DNA from: Eubacterium sp. CAG:251
Lineage (GTDB): Bacteria; Bacillota; Clostridia; Oscillospirales; Acutalibacteraceae
Reading direction: 5' to 3'
Length of the DNA stretch: 58,364 nucleotides
Assembly (NCBI GenBank): GCA_000436835.1
Contig: FR889150.1
Coordinates: 1-58,364 of the forward strand
Made by a program: the position numbers and the translations under genes. Below the pieces are notes generated by a model. It saw nothing but the letters and a program-made list of their open reading frames with translations. It was not told the DNA's origin and made no database searches. Positions 23,632 through 32,965 of the stretch are shown one piece after another (the stretch's first letter is position 1; the number at the start of each line of letters is the position of its first letter).

Positions 23632-24651
23632 TTACTCGCCCTTCATTCCAAGGAGCTTTGCTTTGCCCTCATATGCATCTTTAGAAAGCTTGATTGAATC
23701 GAAGATTGCAGCCTCGATATCATCAGGAGTACAGCCAAGCTCTTTAGTATCATCGGTAGGAATAAAGAGCTCCATACCCATAATATCTGCAAGACCTACA
23801 GGGTCGATACCGCCTTCAACATTACGGGAAGCATAATCCTTACGCATTACGTGGCCGAACAATTGGAAGAATACCTTAGGGCAGTCAACAATCTTACGGT
23901 CAGGAATACCGTCCATAGCTCTGTAAACAATCTTAAGAAATTCTCTCCAAGTTAAGTTATAGCAAGAAATGCCGTATGCTCTTGCGCCCTTAACCTGCTC
24001 TGCCGCACCTACGATAGCCTCGCCAACCTGGCGAACGGTAAGCATTGCAGTACCTCCCTTTGGATACATAGTGAAAGGCATTTTTTTAAATCTCTGAAGC
24101 TGTTCAATAAGGATAACCCAAACAGGACGTCTGCCAGGCTGAGTACCGAAGATATAAGGGAGTTCAAGAACTGCTACACCCATATCGTCATCGGCATACT
24201 TGAAAGCAACTTCCTCCTGCTCAACACGAGAGCGGATATACGGGTGCTTTTCGCAAAGCTTCATATCAGGTCTTTCCTTAGCAAGCCAAGCAAAATATGA
24301 GCCAAGAACAACGCATCTCTTAACGCCGCACTTTTTAGCCATCTTTAAGCAACGGTCGGTTGGGTTGATATTATACTTTTTATAAGCATCATAAACAGGG
24401 TGAGGAAATTCAACTCTTTCGTCAACACCTGCGGCATAAACAAAAGCGTCCATACCTGTCATTGCCTTTTCAAGCTCTTCATCGCTAAGTTCAAGGAAGT
24501 TACCGAATTCGATATCCATTTCCTTAGGAATAGGAGCGCCTTCCGGAAGAGGAGGCAAAGCAATAGTTTTAACTTTATGACCACGGTCAATAAAAATTTG
24601 AGCAGCAGCAGAGCCTAAAAGACCTGTACCGCCGAAAATAAGAACATTCAT
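23632..24651 (-). CDS. NAD(P)-dependent epimerase/dehydratase-family protein, 339 aa
   Basis: Rossmann-fold sugar-nucleotide-epimerase-like protein. The N-terminal FGGTGLLGSAAAQIF is the dinucleotide-binding glycine motif, followed by an acidic strand (DIEFGNF) and DAFVYAAGVDERV. The canonical YxxxK is replaced by a region around SYFAWLAKERP, so catalysis is uncertain and an atypical or NmrA-like role is possible. GGGGGAT precedes the ATG at 24651; the frame also has a TTG one codon earlier. No metabolic neighbour identifies the substrate. Confidence 0.85.
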   Translation of the reverse strand: MNVLIFGGTGLLGSAAAQIFIDRGHKVKTIALPPLPEGAPIPKEMDIEFGNFLELSDEELEKAMTGMDAFVYAAGVDERVEFPHPVYDAYKKYNINPTDRCLKMAKKCGVKRCVVLGSYFAWLAKERPDMKLCEKHPYIRSRVEQEEVAFKYADDDMGVAVLELPYIFGTQPGRRPVWVILIEQLQRFKKMPFTMYPKGGTAMLTVRQVGEAIVGAAEQVKGARAYGISCYNLTWREFLKIVYRAMDGIPDRKIVDCPKVFFQLFGHVMRKDYASRNVEGGIDPVGLADIMGMELFIPTDDTKELGCTPDDIEAAIFDSIKLSKDAYEGKAKLLGMKGE

Positions 24652-24736
24652 CAAAATATCCCCCTTTAATTATTGATAATATTATAACAACAAATGCGAC
24701 AATCGTCAACAAAATTATTAAATAAATATAAACTTT

Positions 24737-25903
24737 TCATATAAATGAATGTTCAATAGTGATTACAACGTTTATTTTATCGTCATATTGCTTAAACAAA
24801 GCCATAATATCGTTTAAAATTTTCGTTGTATCGTTATTTTTATCAAAAGGAATTACAAGGTCGAAAATAAGGTTTTTATGAGTTTCGCCGTTTACGAGTC
24901 TGAAATCGTGGAACGAATATTCATCATTATAGCCCTTAATAATTTTTTGCGCTATGGCTTTATATTTATTTACTTCTTCATTATTAATATCAATCGGGTC
25001 AAGATGAATACAAATCATAATATTAAGTTGCTTTTGAATTTTCTTTTCCACGTTATCTATAACGTCGTGGATATGAACAATATCCTCATTTGACGGCACT
25101 TCTGCATGAGCCGAAGCAATAATTCTGCCGGGGCCGTAATCGTGAACGATTAAATCATGAACTCCGATTATTTCTTTTTCGCTTAAAATCAAATCTTCAA
25201 TACTTTTAACAAGTTCAGCCGAAGGCGGTTGACCGAGCAAAGGACCGAGAACGTCCTTCAAAACACCGATACCCGAGAAAATAATTGCAAAAGCGACAAG
25301 CAAGCCGACAATACCGTCTATATAATGAAAACCCGTAAAATGAGAAATAAGAAGAGAAATAACAGTTGCGCCTGTTGCAATACAGTCATTAAGGCTATCC
25401 TGACAAACTGCTTTAAGGTTAATGTTATCGGTAAGTTTATAAAGTTTTTTATTAAAGAAAGCCATCCAAAGTTTAACGCTGATTGCAATAACAAGAACGA
25501 CAACCGAAACAATACTGAAATTAACCTCTTCAGGCTTAATAATTTTTTCTATTGAGCTTTTTCCGAGTTCAAATCCCATTAAAAGAATAATAAATGAGAC
25601 GATAAGAGCGGAAATATATTCAAGCCTGCCGTGACCAAAGGGGTGTTCTTTATCGACAGGTTTATTTGCAAGCTTTGCTCCTGCGATAGTAACAACATTC
25701 GAGGCTGCGTCAGAAAGGTTATTAAAAGCGTCGGCAGTAATTGAAACCGAACCGGTAAGAGTACCTATAACAAATTTCATTATGCACAAAAGAGCATTGC
25801 ACAAAATGCCGCAAATACCACTCATTGTGCCGACCTTTTCTCTTCCGAGTGCAGAAGAAACGTCATATTTCCCACTAATATATTTAATTAAAAATTTTGT
25901 CAA
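24737..25903 (-). CDS. Cation diffusion facilitator transporter, 388 aa
   Basis: Divalent-metal/proton antiporter. A six-helix CDF domain carries the metal-site pairs SITADAFNNLSDAASN and the HPFGHGRLEY motif, then a C-terminal cytoplasmic domain (GVHDLIVHDYGPGRIIASAHAEVP). The start is uncertain. TTG at 25903 gives the family N-terminus (TKFLIKY, later REKVGTMSGICGI), whereas an ATG 42 bases upstream adds an atypical hydrophobic stretch. Zinc, iron or manganese are possible substrates. Confidence 0.92.
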   Translation of the reverse strand: MTKFLIKYISGKYDVSSALGREKVGTMSGICGILCNALLCIMKFVIGTLTGSVSITADAFNNLSDAASNVVTIAGAKLANKPVDKEHPFGHGRLEYISALIVSFIILLMGFELGKSSIEKIIKPEEVNFSIVSVVVLVIAISVKLWMAFFNKKLYKLTDNINLKAVCQDSLNDCIATGATVISLLISHFTGFHYIDGIVGLLVAFAIIFSGIGVLKDVLGPLLGQPPSAELVKSIEDLILSEKEIIGVHDLIVHDYGPGRIIASAHAEVPSNEDIVHIHDVIDNVEKKIQKQLNIMICIHLDPIDINNEEVNKYKAIAQKIIKGYNDEYSFHDFRLVNGETHKNLIFDLVIPFDKNNDTTKILNDIMALFKQYDDKINVVITIEHSFI

Positions 25904-26033
25904 AATAATCAGTCCCGATAAAAAATAGTACCTATATATTACCATTAATATTCATTCTATGCAATAAAATTATATTGCGTTTTTTTGATTAAGTGATAAA
26001 ATAAAGGTATATTTCATTGTTGAGGAAAATATT

Positions 26034-26990
26034 ATGATACTTAGAACACCGAGTTTTTACAAAGATTTCAAATGCATTGCGGGCGCTTGCCCCGACTCCT
26101 GCTGCCAAGGTTGGGAAGTTGACGCAGATGAAAAATCGCTTGAATATTACAAAACCTTATCAGGCGAAATAAGGCAAAAAATAGACAGCGTACTTACAAA
26201 GGACGAGTTTGGAAATACAATTTTTAGGCTTGCCGATAAAAAGCGCTGTCCGTTTTTAAATAATGAAAATTTATGCGATATGCATATTGCGATAGGAGGA
26301 GAGCACACACCTTACACCTGCCGAACATTTCCGAGGTTTATCAACGATTTTGGCGGTACGGAAGAAATGGGCGTATCGTTTTCATGCCCCGTTGCAAGCG
26401 ATATGATGTTTAATTTAAAAGAAAAAATGACGTTTAAAGACGAGGCAAACGACAGATTGCCTGAGCTTAACGAGATTGATGCGCAGACATATTTTTATCT
26501 TGTAAAAGCAAGGAAAAAGGCTTATGAGATAGTGCAAAACAGAGATAAGCGCATTAGTGACAGGCTCAAGGAACTTCTTGAATACGGAAAAGAAATACAA
26601 AAGGATTTAGAAGAATACAAAGAGGGCGACGATGATATAGACTTTTTTGAAGTATTTAACAATCCCGAAGTAATAAATCAGCAATGGGTTGAAAAAGTAA
26701 AAAACAAAAAAGAAAAACCCATTGAAAACGAAATATTCAATGAGCAGATTGCAATGTACTTTTTATTCAAATATTTTCTTACAGCTGTTTATGATTATGA
26801 TGTTTTATCAAAAATAAAAATGGCGATAGTGGGCGTTTTAATCGTTACATATTTTGGTGAAGAAAGTTGGGTTATTCACCTTTGGAGCAAAGAAACCGAG
26901 CATTCGCAGTACAATATGGATAGATATAAAAAACTCCTCAAAGAGGCAAATTGCCTTAGCTGTGAGGAGCTTGAAAAAAGGTTATATTAA
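26034..26990 (+). CDS. FliB-family (flagellin lysine N-methylase-like) protein, 318 aa
   Basis: Cys-rich protein of the FliB/YkgJ-like group. It has CIAGACPDSCCQGW near the N-terminus, CPFLNNENLCDMH and YTCRTFPRF, a pattern suited to an iron-sulfur or zinc site, followed by a helical C-terminal half. In enterobacteria FliB methylates flagellin lysines, but many clostridial homologues occur without flagella and their substrate is unknown. No flagellar gene is in this window. Divergent from the CDF gene. Confidence 0.8.
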   Translation: MILRTPSFYKDFKCIAGACPDSCCQGWEVDADEKSLEYYKTLSGEIRQKIDSVLTKDEFGNTIFRLADKKRCPFLNNENLCDMHIAIGGEHTPYTCRTFPRFINDFGGTEEMGVSFSCPVASDMMFNLKEKMTFKDEANDRLPELNEIDAQTYFYLVKARKKAYEIVQNRDKRISDRLKELLEYGKEIQKDLEEYKEGDDDIDFFEVFNNPEVINQQWVEKVKNKKEKPIENEIFNEQIAMYFLFKYFLTAVYDYDVLSKIKMAIVGVLIVTYFGEESWVIHLWSKETEHSQYNMDRYKKLLKEANCLSCEELEKRLY

Positions 26991-27032
26991 AATTAACTGC
27001 ATGAACCGAAAAAAATTTGGTGTTTAAGAAAC

Positions 27033-27056
27033 GGGCGAACAGTGTTCGCCCCTACG
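27033..27056. repeat. Dispersed palindromic repeat, copy 2
   Basis: The palindrome GGGCGAACAGTGTTCGCCC is followed by CTACG, between two convergent genes. It differs from the other copies at one central base. Confidence 0.7.
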
Positions 27057-27082
27057 TATTTTCCCCCATTAAATCTTTGTCA

Positions 27083-27766
27083 TCAGAGTGTTGCAAGAAG
27101 CGGCTTTATTTCATCTAATGATGAGATTTGAAAATCAGGAACAATATCGCCGTATTCAAGACCGTTTGGATTAAACCAGACGGTTTTTATTTTTGCGTTT
27201 TTGCCGCCTTTAATATCCGATGAAAGGCTGTCGCCTATAATTACCGCTTCATCCGCATTAAAATTTTCAATTTGAGAGAAAACCTTATTGAAAAATTCAA
27301 CATTTGGCTTTTCAAAACCGACAACCTCGGAAACAAAAATGCCTTTAAAGCAGTGGTTTATATCTGCGCTTTTCATTCTGCCATCCTGCACTTTTTTAGC
27401 ACCGTTTGATACAACATATAAATTATAATCATTACAAATAGAGTAAAGCATTTCTTTTGCGCCGTCAACAAAATAATGACCGTGTGCAAGATTTTCTTCA
27501 TAAATTGCCGTTGCTTTTTGAGGAGAAACATCAACCTTGATATCATCAAAAAGAAGTTTATAGCGATTAACTTTAACCTCTTCCCTGCTTATTTCGCCAA
27601 GTTCAAGACGTTTCCACTGAGAAATGTTATATTTGCTGTATTTTTTTATAATTTCCTCAGTCGGTTCAATACTAAGTTCGTTTAAGGTTTTTGTTAAAGC
27701 TACCCTCTCGCTCATTTTAAAATCAAGTATAGTATCGTCCAAATCAAGCAAAACAGTTTTAATCAT
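27083..27766 (-). CDS. HAD-superfamily hydrolase (YjjG type), 227 aa
   Basis: Cytosolic phosphatase of the haloacid dehalogenase fold. Motif I is LLDLDDTILDF (nucleophile Asp9), motif II lies in YVVSNGAKK, the motif III lysine is in GFEKPN, and motif IV is IIGDSLSSDIKGG. The helical cap fits YjjG-like nucleotidases acting on house-cleaning nucleoside monophosphates. The physiological substrate cannot be read from the sequence. Confidence 0.9.
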   Translation of the reverse strand: MIKTVLLDLDDTILDFKMSERVALTKTLNELSIEPTEEIIKKYSKYNISQWKRLELGEISREEVKVNRYKLLFDDIKVDVSPQKATAIYEENLAHGHYFVDGAKEMLYSICNDYNLYVVSNGAKKVQDGRMKSADINHCFKGIFVSEVVGFEKPNVEFFNKVFSQIENFNADEAVIIGDSLSSDIKGGKNAKIKTVWFNPNGLEYGDIVPDFQISSLDEIKPLLATL

Positions 27767-27786
27767 ATTACACCTTTCATCTCACA

Positions 27787-27828
27787 AAAGAAAAATTCGC
27801 TTGCACCATTATAGCAGATACAAGCGAA
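27787..27828 (-). terminator. Terminator at the end of the feo operon
   Basis: On the minus strand TTCGCTTG and CAAGCGAA form a stem with a 17-base loop, followed by TTTTTCTTTT. It lies 25 bases after the stop of the small Cys-rich gene. Confidence 0.7.
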
Positions 27829-27852
27829 AAATTCTATACAATTATTTAAAGG

Positions 27853-28023
27853 TCAGTTTTTGTGACTGCAATTTGCGTGACATTTACTGCAATCACCGCC
27901 GCAAACTGCACTCTTGCCTGCCTTTTTATCTTTAACAATTTTTCGTATGATTAGAAAAACAACAAGCAAAAGAATTGCAATTACAATAATGTTATAAACA
28001 TTTGCTTTTAAAAACGCAAGCAT
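27853..28023 (-). CDS. FeoB-associated Cys-rich membrane protein, 56 aa
   Basis: Short gene directly after feoB. One membrane helix (residues 10-27, VYNIIVIAILLLVVFLIIR) is followed by a basic stretch and a Cys-rich tail (VCGGDCSKCHANCSHKN) with four Cys and two His. This is the layout of the small FeoB-associated proteins of Firmicutes, thought to help iron delivery or assembly of the Feo complex. AAAGGAAG lies seven bases before the ATG. Last gene of the feo operon. Confidence 0.88.
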   Translation of the reverse strand: MLAFLKANVYNIIVIAILLLVVFLIIRKIVKDKKAGKSAVCGGDCSKCHANCSHKN

Positions 28024-28055
28024 ACAAATACTTCCTTTCTGAAAACAATCAATAA

Positions 28056-30245
28056 TTATGCCTTAGCCTTGTTCTTTTTTGAAGTCTTAGCGTTGATTGT
28101 GAGTCTGTTATCATCATACTTGTTCTTTCTGAAGAGCATATAAAGAATACCTGCAAGACAAATAAGAGCAGCAATGAAGCCGATAACGTTAATGTCGCCT
28201 GCAAAAACAAGACCGATTTGATATACAATAAGTGAAATGATATAAGCAAAGCCGCACTGATATCCAATTGCAAACCAAGTCCATTTAGCATTGTTCATTT
28301 CTCTTTTGATAGCACCGATTGCCGCAAAGCAAGGAGCGCAAAGAAGGTTAAAGATAAGATATGAATAACCTGCAAGGGCAGGATGACCGCCGCTGAGATT
28401 TGAAAGGTCTTTGCCAAAGTTAACCCAAATCTCATCACCGTTTTCAGCAAGCTCGCCTGCGAAGTGATAAAGAACGCCGAAGGTTGAAACAACGTTTTCC
28501 TTAGCGATAAGACCTGTAACTGCTGCAACAGCAGGCTTCCAACCGCCCCAACCGAGTGGAACGAAGAGCCAAGCAAACAAGTTACCGAACTTAGCAAGGA
28601 TTGAGTTATCCATATCCTCAACCATACCAAAGGCACCGTTTTCTACGCCGAAGCCCTGGAGGAACCAAATGAGGATTGTTGCAAGTGTGATGATTGTACC
28701 TGCTTTTTTGATAAATGACCAGCCACGCTCCCAAGTTGAACGAAGAACTGTGCCGAGTGTAGGAATATGGTAAGCAGGAAGTTCCATAACAAAAGGAGCA
28801 GGGTCACCGGCAAATCTCTTGGTTTTCTTAAGCATAATACCCGAAATAATGATTGCCGCAACACCAACGAAGTAAGCGGAGGTTGCTACCCAGCTCGCAC
28901 CGCCGAAGCACGCACCTGCGATAAGGCCGATAATAGGAAGCTTAGCGCCGCAAGGAATAAATGTTGTTGTCATAATAGTCATACGACGGTCACGTTCATT
29001 TTCGATTGTACGTGAAGCCATTACAGCAGGAACGCCGCAACCTGTACCGATAAGCATAGGGATAAATGATTTACCGGAAAGACCGAAATGGCGGAAAATT
29101 CTGTCCATTACGAAAGCTACACGGCTCATATAACCGCAACCCTCAAGAATTGCAAGAAGGAAGAAGAGAACGAGCATTTGAGGAACGAAGCCGAGAACTG
29201 CACCGACACCGGCTACGATACCGTCATTAATAAGACCGAAGAGCCACGGTGCAAGATGCGGTTCAAGGAATTTTTCAAGAAGTCCCGGTACCCATTCAGC
29301 AAAGAGAACATCGTTTACCCAGTCAGTTCCCATTTTACCAATCCACTGCATTGAGATAAAATACACGCCCCACATAATAAGAGCGAAAATAGGGAGACCT
29401 AAAATTCTGTTAGTAATGATTTTATCAATTTTATCTGATGTTGAAAGCTGACCTTTGTGAGCCTTCTTATATACTGCTTTAATAATTGAAGAAATATAGA
29501 GGTATCTTTCGTTAGTGATGATGCTTTCGGCATCATCGTCCATTTCAGTTTCTGCTGCTTCAATATCCTTTTGGATATGAGCAAGAGTTGCATCTGAAAT
29601 GTTAAGTTTTTCAAGCACCTTTTCATCGCTTTCAAAAATCTTGATAGCGTACCAACGCTGCTGATTTTCAGGCATATCGTTAAGAGCTGCCTCTTCGATA
29701 TGAGCGATTGCGTGTTCAACAGCACCTGAAAATTCGTGTTGAGGGATTGTTGAAGGGCCGCTTGCTGCTTTAATAGCTGCCTCAGCGGCTTCCATAACGC
29801 CTGTGCCCTTTAATGCCGAAATTTCAACTACCGGGCAAGCAAGTTGCCTTGAAAGCTCTTTAACATTGATTTTGTCACCGTTTTTCTTAACAACATCCAT
29901 CATATTTACGGCAACAACAACCGGAATACCAAGCTCAACAACCTGAGTTGTCAAATAAAGGTTTCTTTCAAGGTTTGTTCCGTCGATAATATTAAGAACA
30001 ACATCAGGCTTTTCATCAATAAGATAATTACGTGCTACAACCTCCTCCAAAGTATATGGAGAAAGAGAATAAATACCGGGAAGGTCGGTAATGATTACGT
30101 CATTATGCTTTTTAAGTTTACCCTCCTTTTTTTCAACCGTTACGCCGGGCCAGTTGCCGACATATTGGTTAGAACCGGTAAGCGCATTAAACAAAGTGGT
30201 TTTACCGCAGTTTGGGTTACCGGCAAGAGCAATTTTAATACTCAT
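28056..30245 (-). CDS. feoB: Ferrous iron transport protein B, 729 aa
   Basis: GTP-driven inner-membrane Fe(II) transporter. The N-terminal G domain has GNPNCGKTTLFNALTG (9-24), NWPGVTVEKKEG, G3 DLPGIYSL and NMMD, then a helical GDI-like region. The membrane part has two Gate domains with the conserved MLIGTGCGVPAVMASR and a CGAKLP motif. The C-terminal helix is followed by a lysine-rich tail. The length is normal. Preceded by two feoA genes and by two operator-like boxes at 30287-30320. Confidence 0.97.
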   Translation of the reverse strand: MSIKIALAGNPNCGKTTLFNALTGSNQYVGNWPGVTVEKKEGKLKKHNDVIITDLPGIYSLSPYTLEEVVARNYLIDEKPDVVLNIIDGTNLERNLYLTTQVVELGIPVVVAVNMMDVVKKNGDKINVKELSRQLACPVVEISALKGTGVMEAAEAAIKAASGPSTIPQHEFSGAVEHAIAHIEEAALNDMPENQQRWYAIKIFESDEKVLEKLNISDATLAHIQKDIEAAETEMDDDAESIITNERYLYISSIIKAVYKKAHKGQLSTSDKIDKIITNRILGLPIFALIMWGVYFISMQWIGKMGTDWVNDVLFAEWVPGLLEKFLEPHLAPWLFGLINDGIVAGVGAVLGFVPQMLVLFFLLAILEGCGYMSRVAFVMDRIFRHFGLSGKSFIPMLIGTGCGVPAVMASRTIENERDRRMTIMTTTFIPCGAKLPIIGLIAGACFGGASWVATSAYFVGVAAIIISGIMLKKTKRFAGDPAPFVMELPAYHIPTLGTVLRSTWERGWSFIKKAGTIITLATILIWFLQGFGVENGAFGMVEDMDNSILAKFGNLFAWLFVPLGWGGWKPAVAAVTGLIAKENVVSTFGVLYHFAGELAENGDEIWVNFGKDLSNLSGGHPALAGYSYLIFNLLCAPCFAAIGAIKREMNNAKWTWFAIGYQCGFAYIISLIVYQIGLVFAGDINVIGFIAALICLAGILYMLFRKNKYDDNRLTINAKTSKKNKAKA

Positions 30246-30286
30246 ATTATGTATATCCTTTCATTTTAATTAATTATCAAGCTATG

Positions 30287-30320
30287 TTAGTTTTTGCTAA
30301 TTTTTATTAGTTTTCACTAA
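30287..30320. promoter_or_regulatory. Two TTAG-N6-CTAA boxes before feoB
   Basis: TTAGTTTTTGCTAA (30287-30300) and TTAGTTTTCACTAA (30307-30320), exactly 20 bases apart, lie between feoA and feoB. They match the boxes before the first feoA and suggest separate metal control of feoB. Confidence 0.65.
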
Positions 30321-30353
30321 CTCTCATTTCTAAAAAATGGGATTAACTCCCTA

Positions 30354-30575
30354 TCATTCAACCTCAATAAGTTCAGCATCATTTTTACGAACCGAAAGTT
30401 CATAATCCCTGACAGTAATTTCAATAGGATCTCCCAAAGGGGCAACCTTTCTTACGTAAATCTCAACACCCTTGGTAATACCCATATCCATAATTCTGCG
30501 TCTTAATGCGCCTTCACCGTGGACACGTTTTACGGTACAGGTTTGACCTACTTTTACTTGTTTTAAAGTGTTCAT
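30354..30575 (-). CDS. feoA: FeoA-domain protein, second copy, 73 aa
   Basis: Small SH3-like cytosolic partner of FeoB. Family blocks are VKRVHGEGALRRRIMDMGIT, KGVEIYVRKVAPLGDPIEI and DYELSVRKNDAELIEV. It is the copy closest to the classical FeoA. Between it and feoB lie 108 bases carrying two metal-box-like palindromes, so feoB may have an additional promoter. Confidence 0.94.
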   Translation of the reverse strand: MNTLKQVKVGQTCTVKRVHGEGALRRRIMDMGITKGVEIYVRKVAPLGDPIEITVRDYELSVRKNDAELIEVE

Positions 30576-30605
30576 TCTTTTTCCTCCTTGTATTTATATT
30601 TAATT

Positions 30606-30818
30606 TTAAACAAAAATCTTTTGCGCCATTCCCTCGCTTATAGCAATTCGAGCGCCTTTAACATTAACAATCACATTACCCGAATAAGAAGAAATAACAG
30701 TTACATTACCGCCGACAACAAAACCCAAATCAGCCAAATGAGCTTTAACCTCCGGCTTGCCTGCAATACGCTGTATTATAAATTCTTCACCTACGTTTGC
30801 TAAAGTAATCGGCATCAT
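30606..30818 (-). CDS. feoA: FeoA-domain protein, first copy, 70 aa
   Basis: Divergent FeoA homologue that opens the feo operon. It has the pattern GEEFIIQRIAGKPEVKAHLADLG, NVTVISSYSGNVIVNVKG and ARIAISEGMAQKI, lacking the DPIEI block of the second copy. GGAGG is spaced correctly for the ATG at 30818; the frame also contains a GTG three codons earlier. Tandem unlike FeoA proteins are common in Clostridia. Confidence 0.92.
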   Translation of the reverse strand: MMPITLANVGEEFIIQRIAGKPEVKAHLADLGFVVGGNVTVISSYSGNVIVNVKGARIAISEGMAQKIFV

Positions 30819-30851
30819 AATATACACATCCTCCGCTTAAGTAAATGATTG

Positions 30852-30910
30852 TTAGAAGTTACTAACAATCGTTAGTTTTCTCTAACCGTCTATATGTTAG
30901 CACTGACTAA
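30852..30910. promoter_or_regulatory. Three TTAG-N6-CTAA boxes between feo and the DtxR-like gene
   Basis: TTAGAAGTTACTAA (30852-30865), TTAGTTTTCTCTAA (30872-30885) and TTAGCACTGACTAA (30897-30910). The first is the centre of an 18-base perfect palindrome (TG/CA extended). The shape resembles DtxR/IdeR boxes and the adjacent gene encodes such a protein, so Fe-dependent repression of feo is likely (inferred). Confidence 0.72.
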
Positions 30911-30948
30911 CTATTTTGTCAAGTAAAAAATATAACTTTTTATAAAAC

Positions 30949-30977
30949 TTGAAAAAAATTCGTAATAATGATATAAT
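30949..30977 (+). promoter_or_regulatory. Promoter of the DtxR-like regulator
   Basis: TTGAAA (30949-30954), 17 bases, TATAAT (30972-30977); the predicted start is near 30984, with a leader of about 28 bases. Confidence 0.7.
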
Positions 30978-31011
30978 ATATTGTGTAATATGTAACAAGC
31001 GAAGGTGCAAT

Positions 31012-31374
31012 ATGAAAATTCAGGAATCAGCCGAGAATTACCTCGAAACAATATTGATATTAAAAAATAAGAACGGCGCAGTACGTTCTATTGATATAGC
31101 AAACGAATTAGGCTTTTCAAAGCCAAGCGTAAGCGTTGCTATGAAAAATTTAAGAGAAAACGGCTATATTGAGGTTGACTCGTCAGGCTATATCACTTTG
31201 CTTGATTCCGGCAGGCAGATTGCCGAAAAAATATACGAAAGGCACACTACCCTTTCAAAATGGCTTGTAAGTCTCGGCGTTGACGCTAAAACCGCAGCCG
31301 AGGATGCGTGCAGAATTGAGCATATTATTTCAAGCGAAAGCTTTGAAGCAATTAAAAAGATTGCAAAAATATAA
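31012..31374 (+). CDS. DtxR/MntR-family metal-dependent repressor, 120 aa
   Basis: Iron- or manganese-sensing repressor. The winged helix (1-65: SAENYLETILIL, SIDIANELGFSKPSVSVAMKNL, GYIEVDSSGYITLL) is followed by a dimerisation/metal domain with ERHTTL and DACRIEHIIS, whose Cys, Glu and His match the DtxR metal ligands. The SH3-like third domain is absent, as in short clostridial members. Start at 31012 with GAAGGTG; the frame extends upstream over the promoter. Divergent from feo and probably its regulator. Confidence 0.9.
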   Translation: MKIQESAENYLETILILKNKNGAVRSIDIANELGFSKPSVSVAMKNLRENGYIEVDSSGYITLLDSGRQIAEKIYERHTTLSKWLVSLGVDAKTAAEDACRIEHIISSESFEAIKKIAKI

Positions 31375-31402
31375 TCAAATTTAATTTATAAAGGCAAAAA
31401 AT

Positions 31403-31435
31403 AAGCGTTGGAGAAAAACTCCAACGCTTTAATTT
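31403..31435. terminator. Bidirectional terminator
   Basis: AAGCGTTGGAG and CTCCAACGCTT around an AAAAA loop, between the convergent DtxR-like and GPH symporter genes. Confidence 0.8.
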
Positions 31436-32835
31436 TATTCTTCTGTTTTATTATGCTTTTTCCTGAGAAATTCAACATTTTCATCAACAAGTTTTTTCTT
31501 AAGCGGGTACCAAAACCAAAGTATAAGTGCAAGCAAAATAAAGCTTATTGCCGGAACGAGAGTTGAGATATCGAAAATGCCCTCTTTAACCTGCGATTCA
31601 AAAGCGGTTGACTTTTTATATCCAATCATTGAGAGAAGCGCACCCGAAAGACCCGAAGTGAGCGCCTGACCGAGCTTACGTGCAAAAGAATAAAGAGCAT
31701 AAACAGAGCCATCCTCACGTATTCCGTTTTTAATTTCGGAATAATCTATAACGTCGGTAATAAGCGCCCAAACGACCATAGAGAAAACGCCCAAGCCAAA
31801 CCAGCAAAGGAATTGCAATGCAACATAAACCCAAACGTTTTGAGGTCTGACAAAGTAAAGAAGCAAGCTTACAACCCCTGCAACCATATTAGAAACAACG
31901 CTTATTTCAGCCTTTCCGAACTTTGCGGCAAGCGGCTTAGCGATAACAGCGGCAATAACCATACCTCCGCCCATCATAACAACAGAAAGACTTTGGACTT
32001 TTGCATTGCCGTAATAATTAGGAAATACATAGTTAGCCATTTGCTGAATAGTAAGCTGAGAAATAAGCATAAAGATTGATGCCACGATAATAGAAATCAG
32101 CGCACGGTTTTTAACTGCATTTTTAAGCATTACGCCAAGGTTATTTTTCTCAAGTTGAGCATCGATAGCCTGTGCCCTTACACGCTCGGTAGTGAGAGCA
32201 TAGCAAAGAAGATAACAAACGACAGCAAGCAAGGAGCAAACTCCTGCAACAACAGTAAACTTAGTGCCGCTTATAACATCATTTCCGTTTTCCTTATTAT
32301 AAATAATAAGAGGAACAACTGCCATAATAATAGCGCCTGCAAACATACCGCCCATAGTTCTAAAAGTTGAAAGCGACTGCCTGTCATTAGGATTATCGGA
32401 AATAGCAGAAGCCATAGAGCCGTAAGGAATATTGATTGAGGTATAAAATACAGAACCCCAAAGGATATAAGTTACAAACAAATATGCAATCTTAGCAGGC
32501 TTAGGAAGCCCTGAAAGCGAGCTTTGATACATCAAAAACGAAACAATTGCAACGGGACCGCACATTCTTCTGATCCACGGCTTAAATTTACCTGCGGCAG
32601 TCATTTTGCTTTTATCGCAAATTCTGCCCATTGCTACATCCGTAAATGCATCAACAAACCTTGCAATCATCATAATAATACCAACAATATAGCCGTCAAC
32701 GTCCATAACATCGGTATAAAATTTCATAAGAAAGCTTGATGAAAGCAAAAAGGTCAAGTCGTTACCAAAATCGCCGAACATATAGCCGATTTTGTCTTTA
32801 AACCCAAAAGGTTTAACAATTTTGTCGTTTTTCAT
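31435..32835 (-). CDS. GPH-family (MelB-like) sugar:cation symporter, 466 aa
   Basis: Twelve-helix transporter of the glycoside-pentoside-hexuronide family. The N-terminal cation/sugar site region reads MIARFVDAFTDVAMGRICDKS, like the MelB RFxDAxTDxxxG motif. YGSMASAISDNPNDRQSL is the conserved loop, and ALITDVIDYSEIKNG marks the second half. Sugar specificity is unknown. A GH38 mannosidase and a second GPH symporter (53739) elsewhere in the window point to glycoside uptake. Confidence 0.92.
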   Translation of the reverse strand: MKNDKIVKPFGFKDKIGYMFGDFGNDLTFLLSSSFLMKFYTDVMDVDGYIVGIIMMIARFVDAFTDVAMGRICDKSKMTAAGKFKPWIRRMCGPVAIVSFLMYQSSLSGLPKPAKIAYLFVTYILWGSVFYTSINIPYGSMASAISDNPNDRQSLSTFRTMGGMFAGAIIMAVVPLIIYNKENGNDVISGTKFTVVAGVCSLLAVVCYLLCYALTTERVRAQAIDAQLEKNNLGVMLKNAVKNRALISIIVASIFMLISQLTIQQMANYVFPNYYGNAKVQSLSVVMMGGGMVIAAVIAKPLAAKFGKAEISVVSNMVAGVVSLLLYFVRPQNVWVYVALQFLCWFGLGVFSMVVWALITDVIDYSEIKNGIREDGSVYALYSFARKLGQALTSGLSGALLSMIGYKKSTAFESQVKEGIFDISTLVPAISFILLALILWFWYPLKKKLVDENVEFLRKKHNKTEE

Positions 32836-32965
32836 ATTAATTTTACAATCCCATCTCTTATTTTAGTGAATATTCACAGAATTATAATACTATAAATAAA
32901 TAATTTTTACAATACTATAATTAGCATAATTAATACAAAAATACGAAAATAAACAGAATTTCCAA

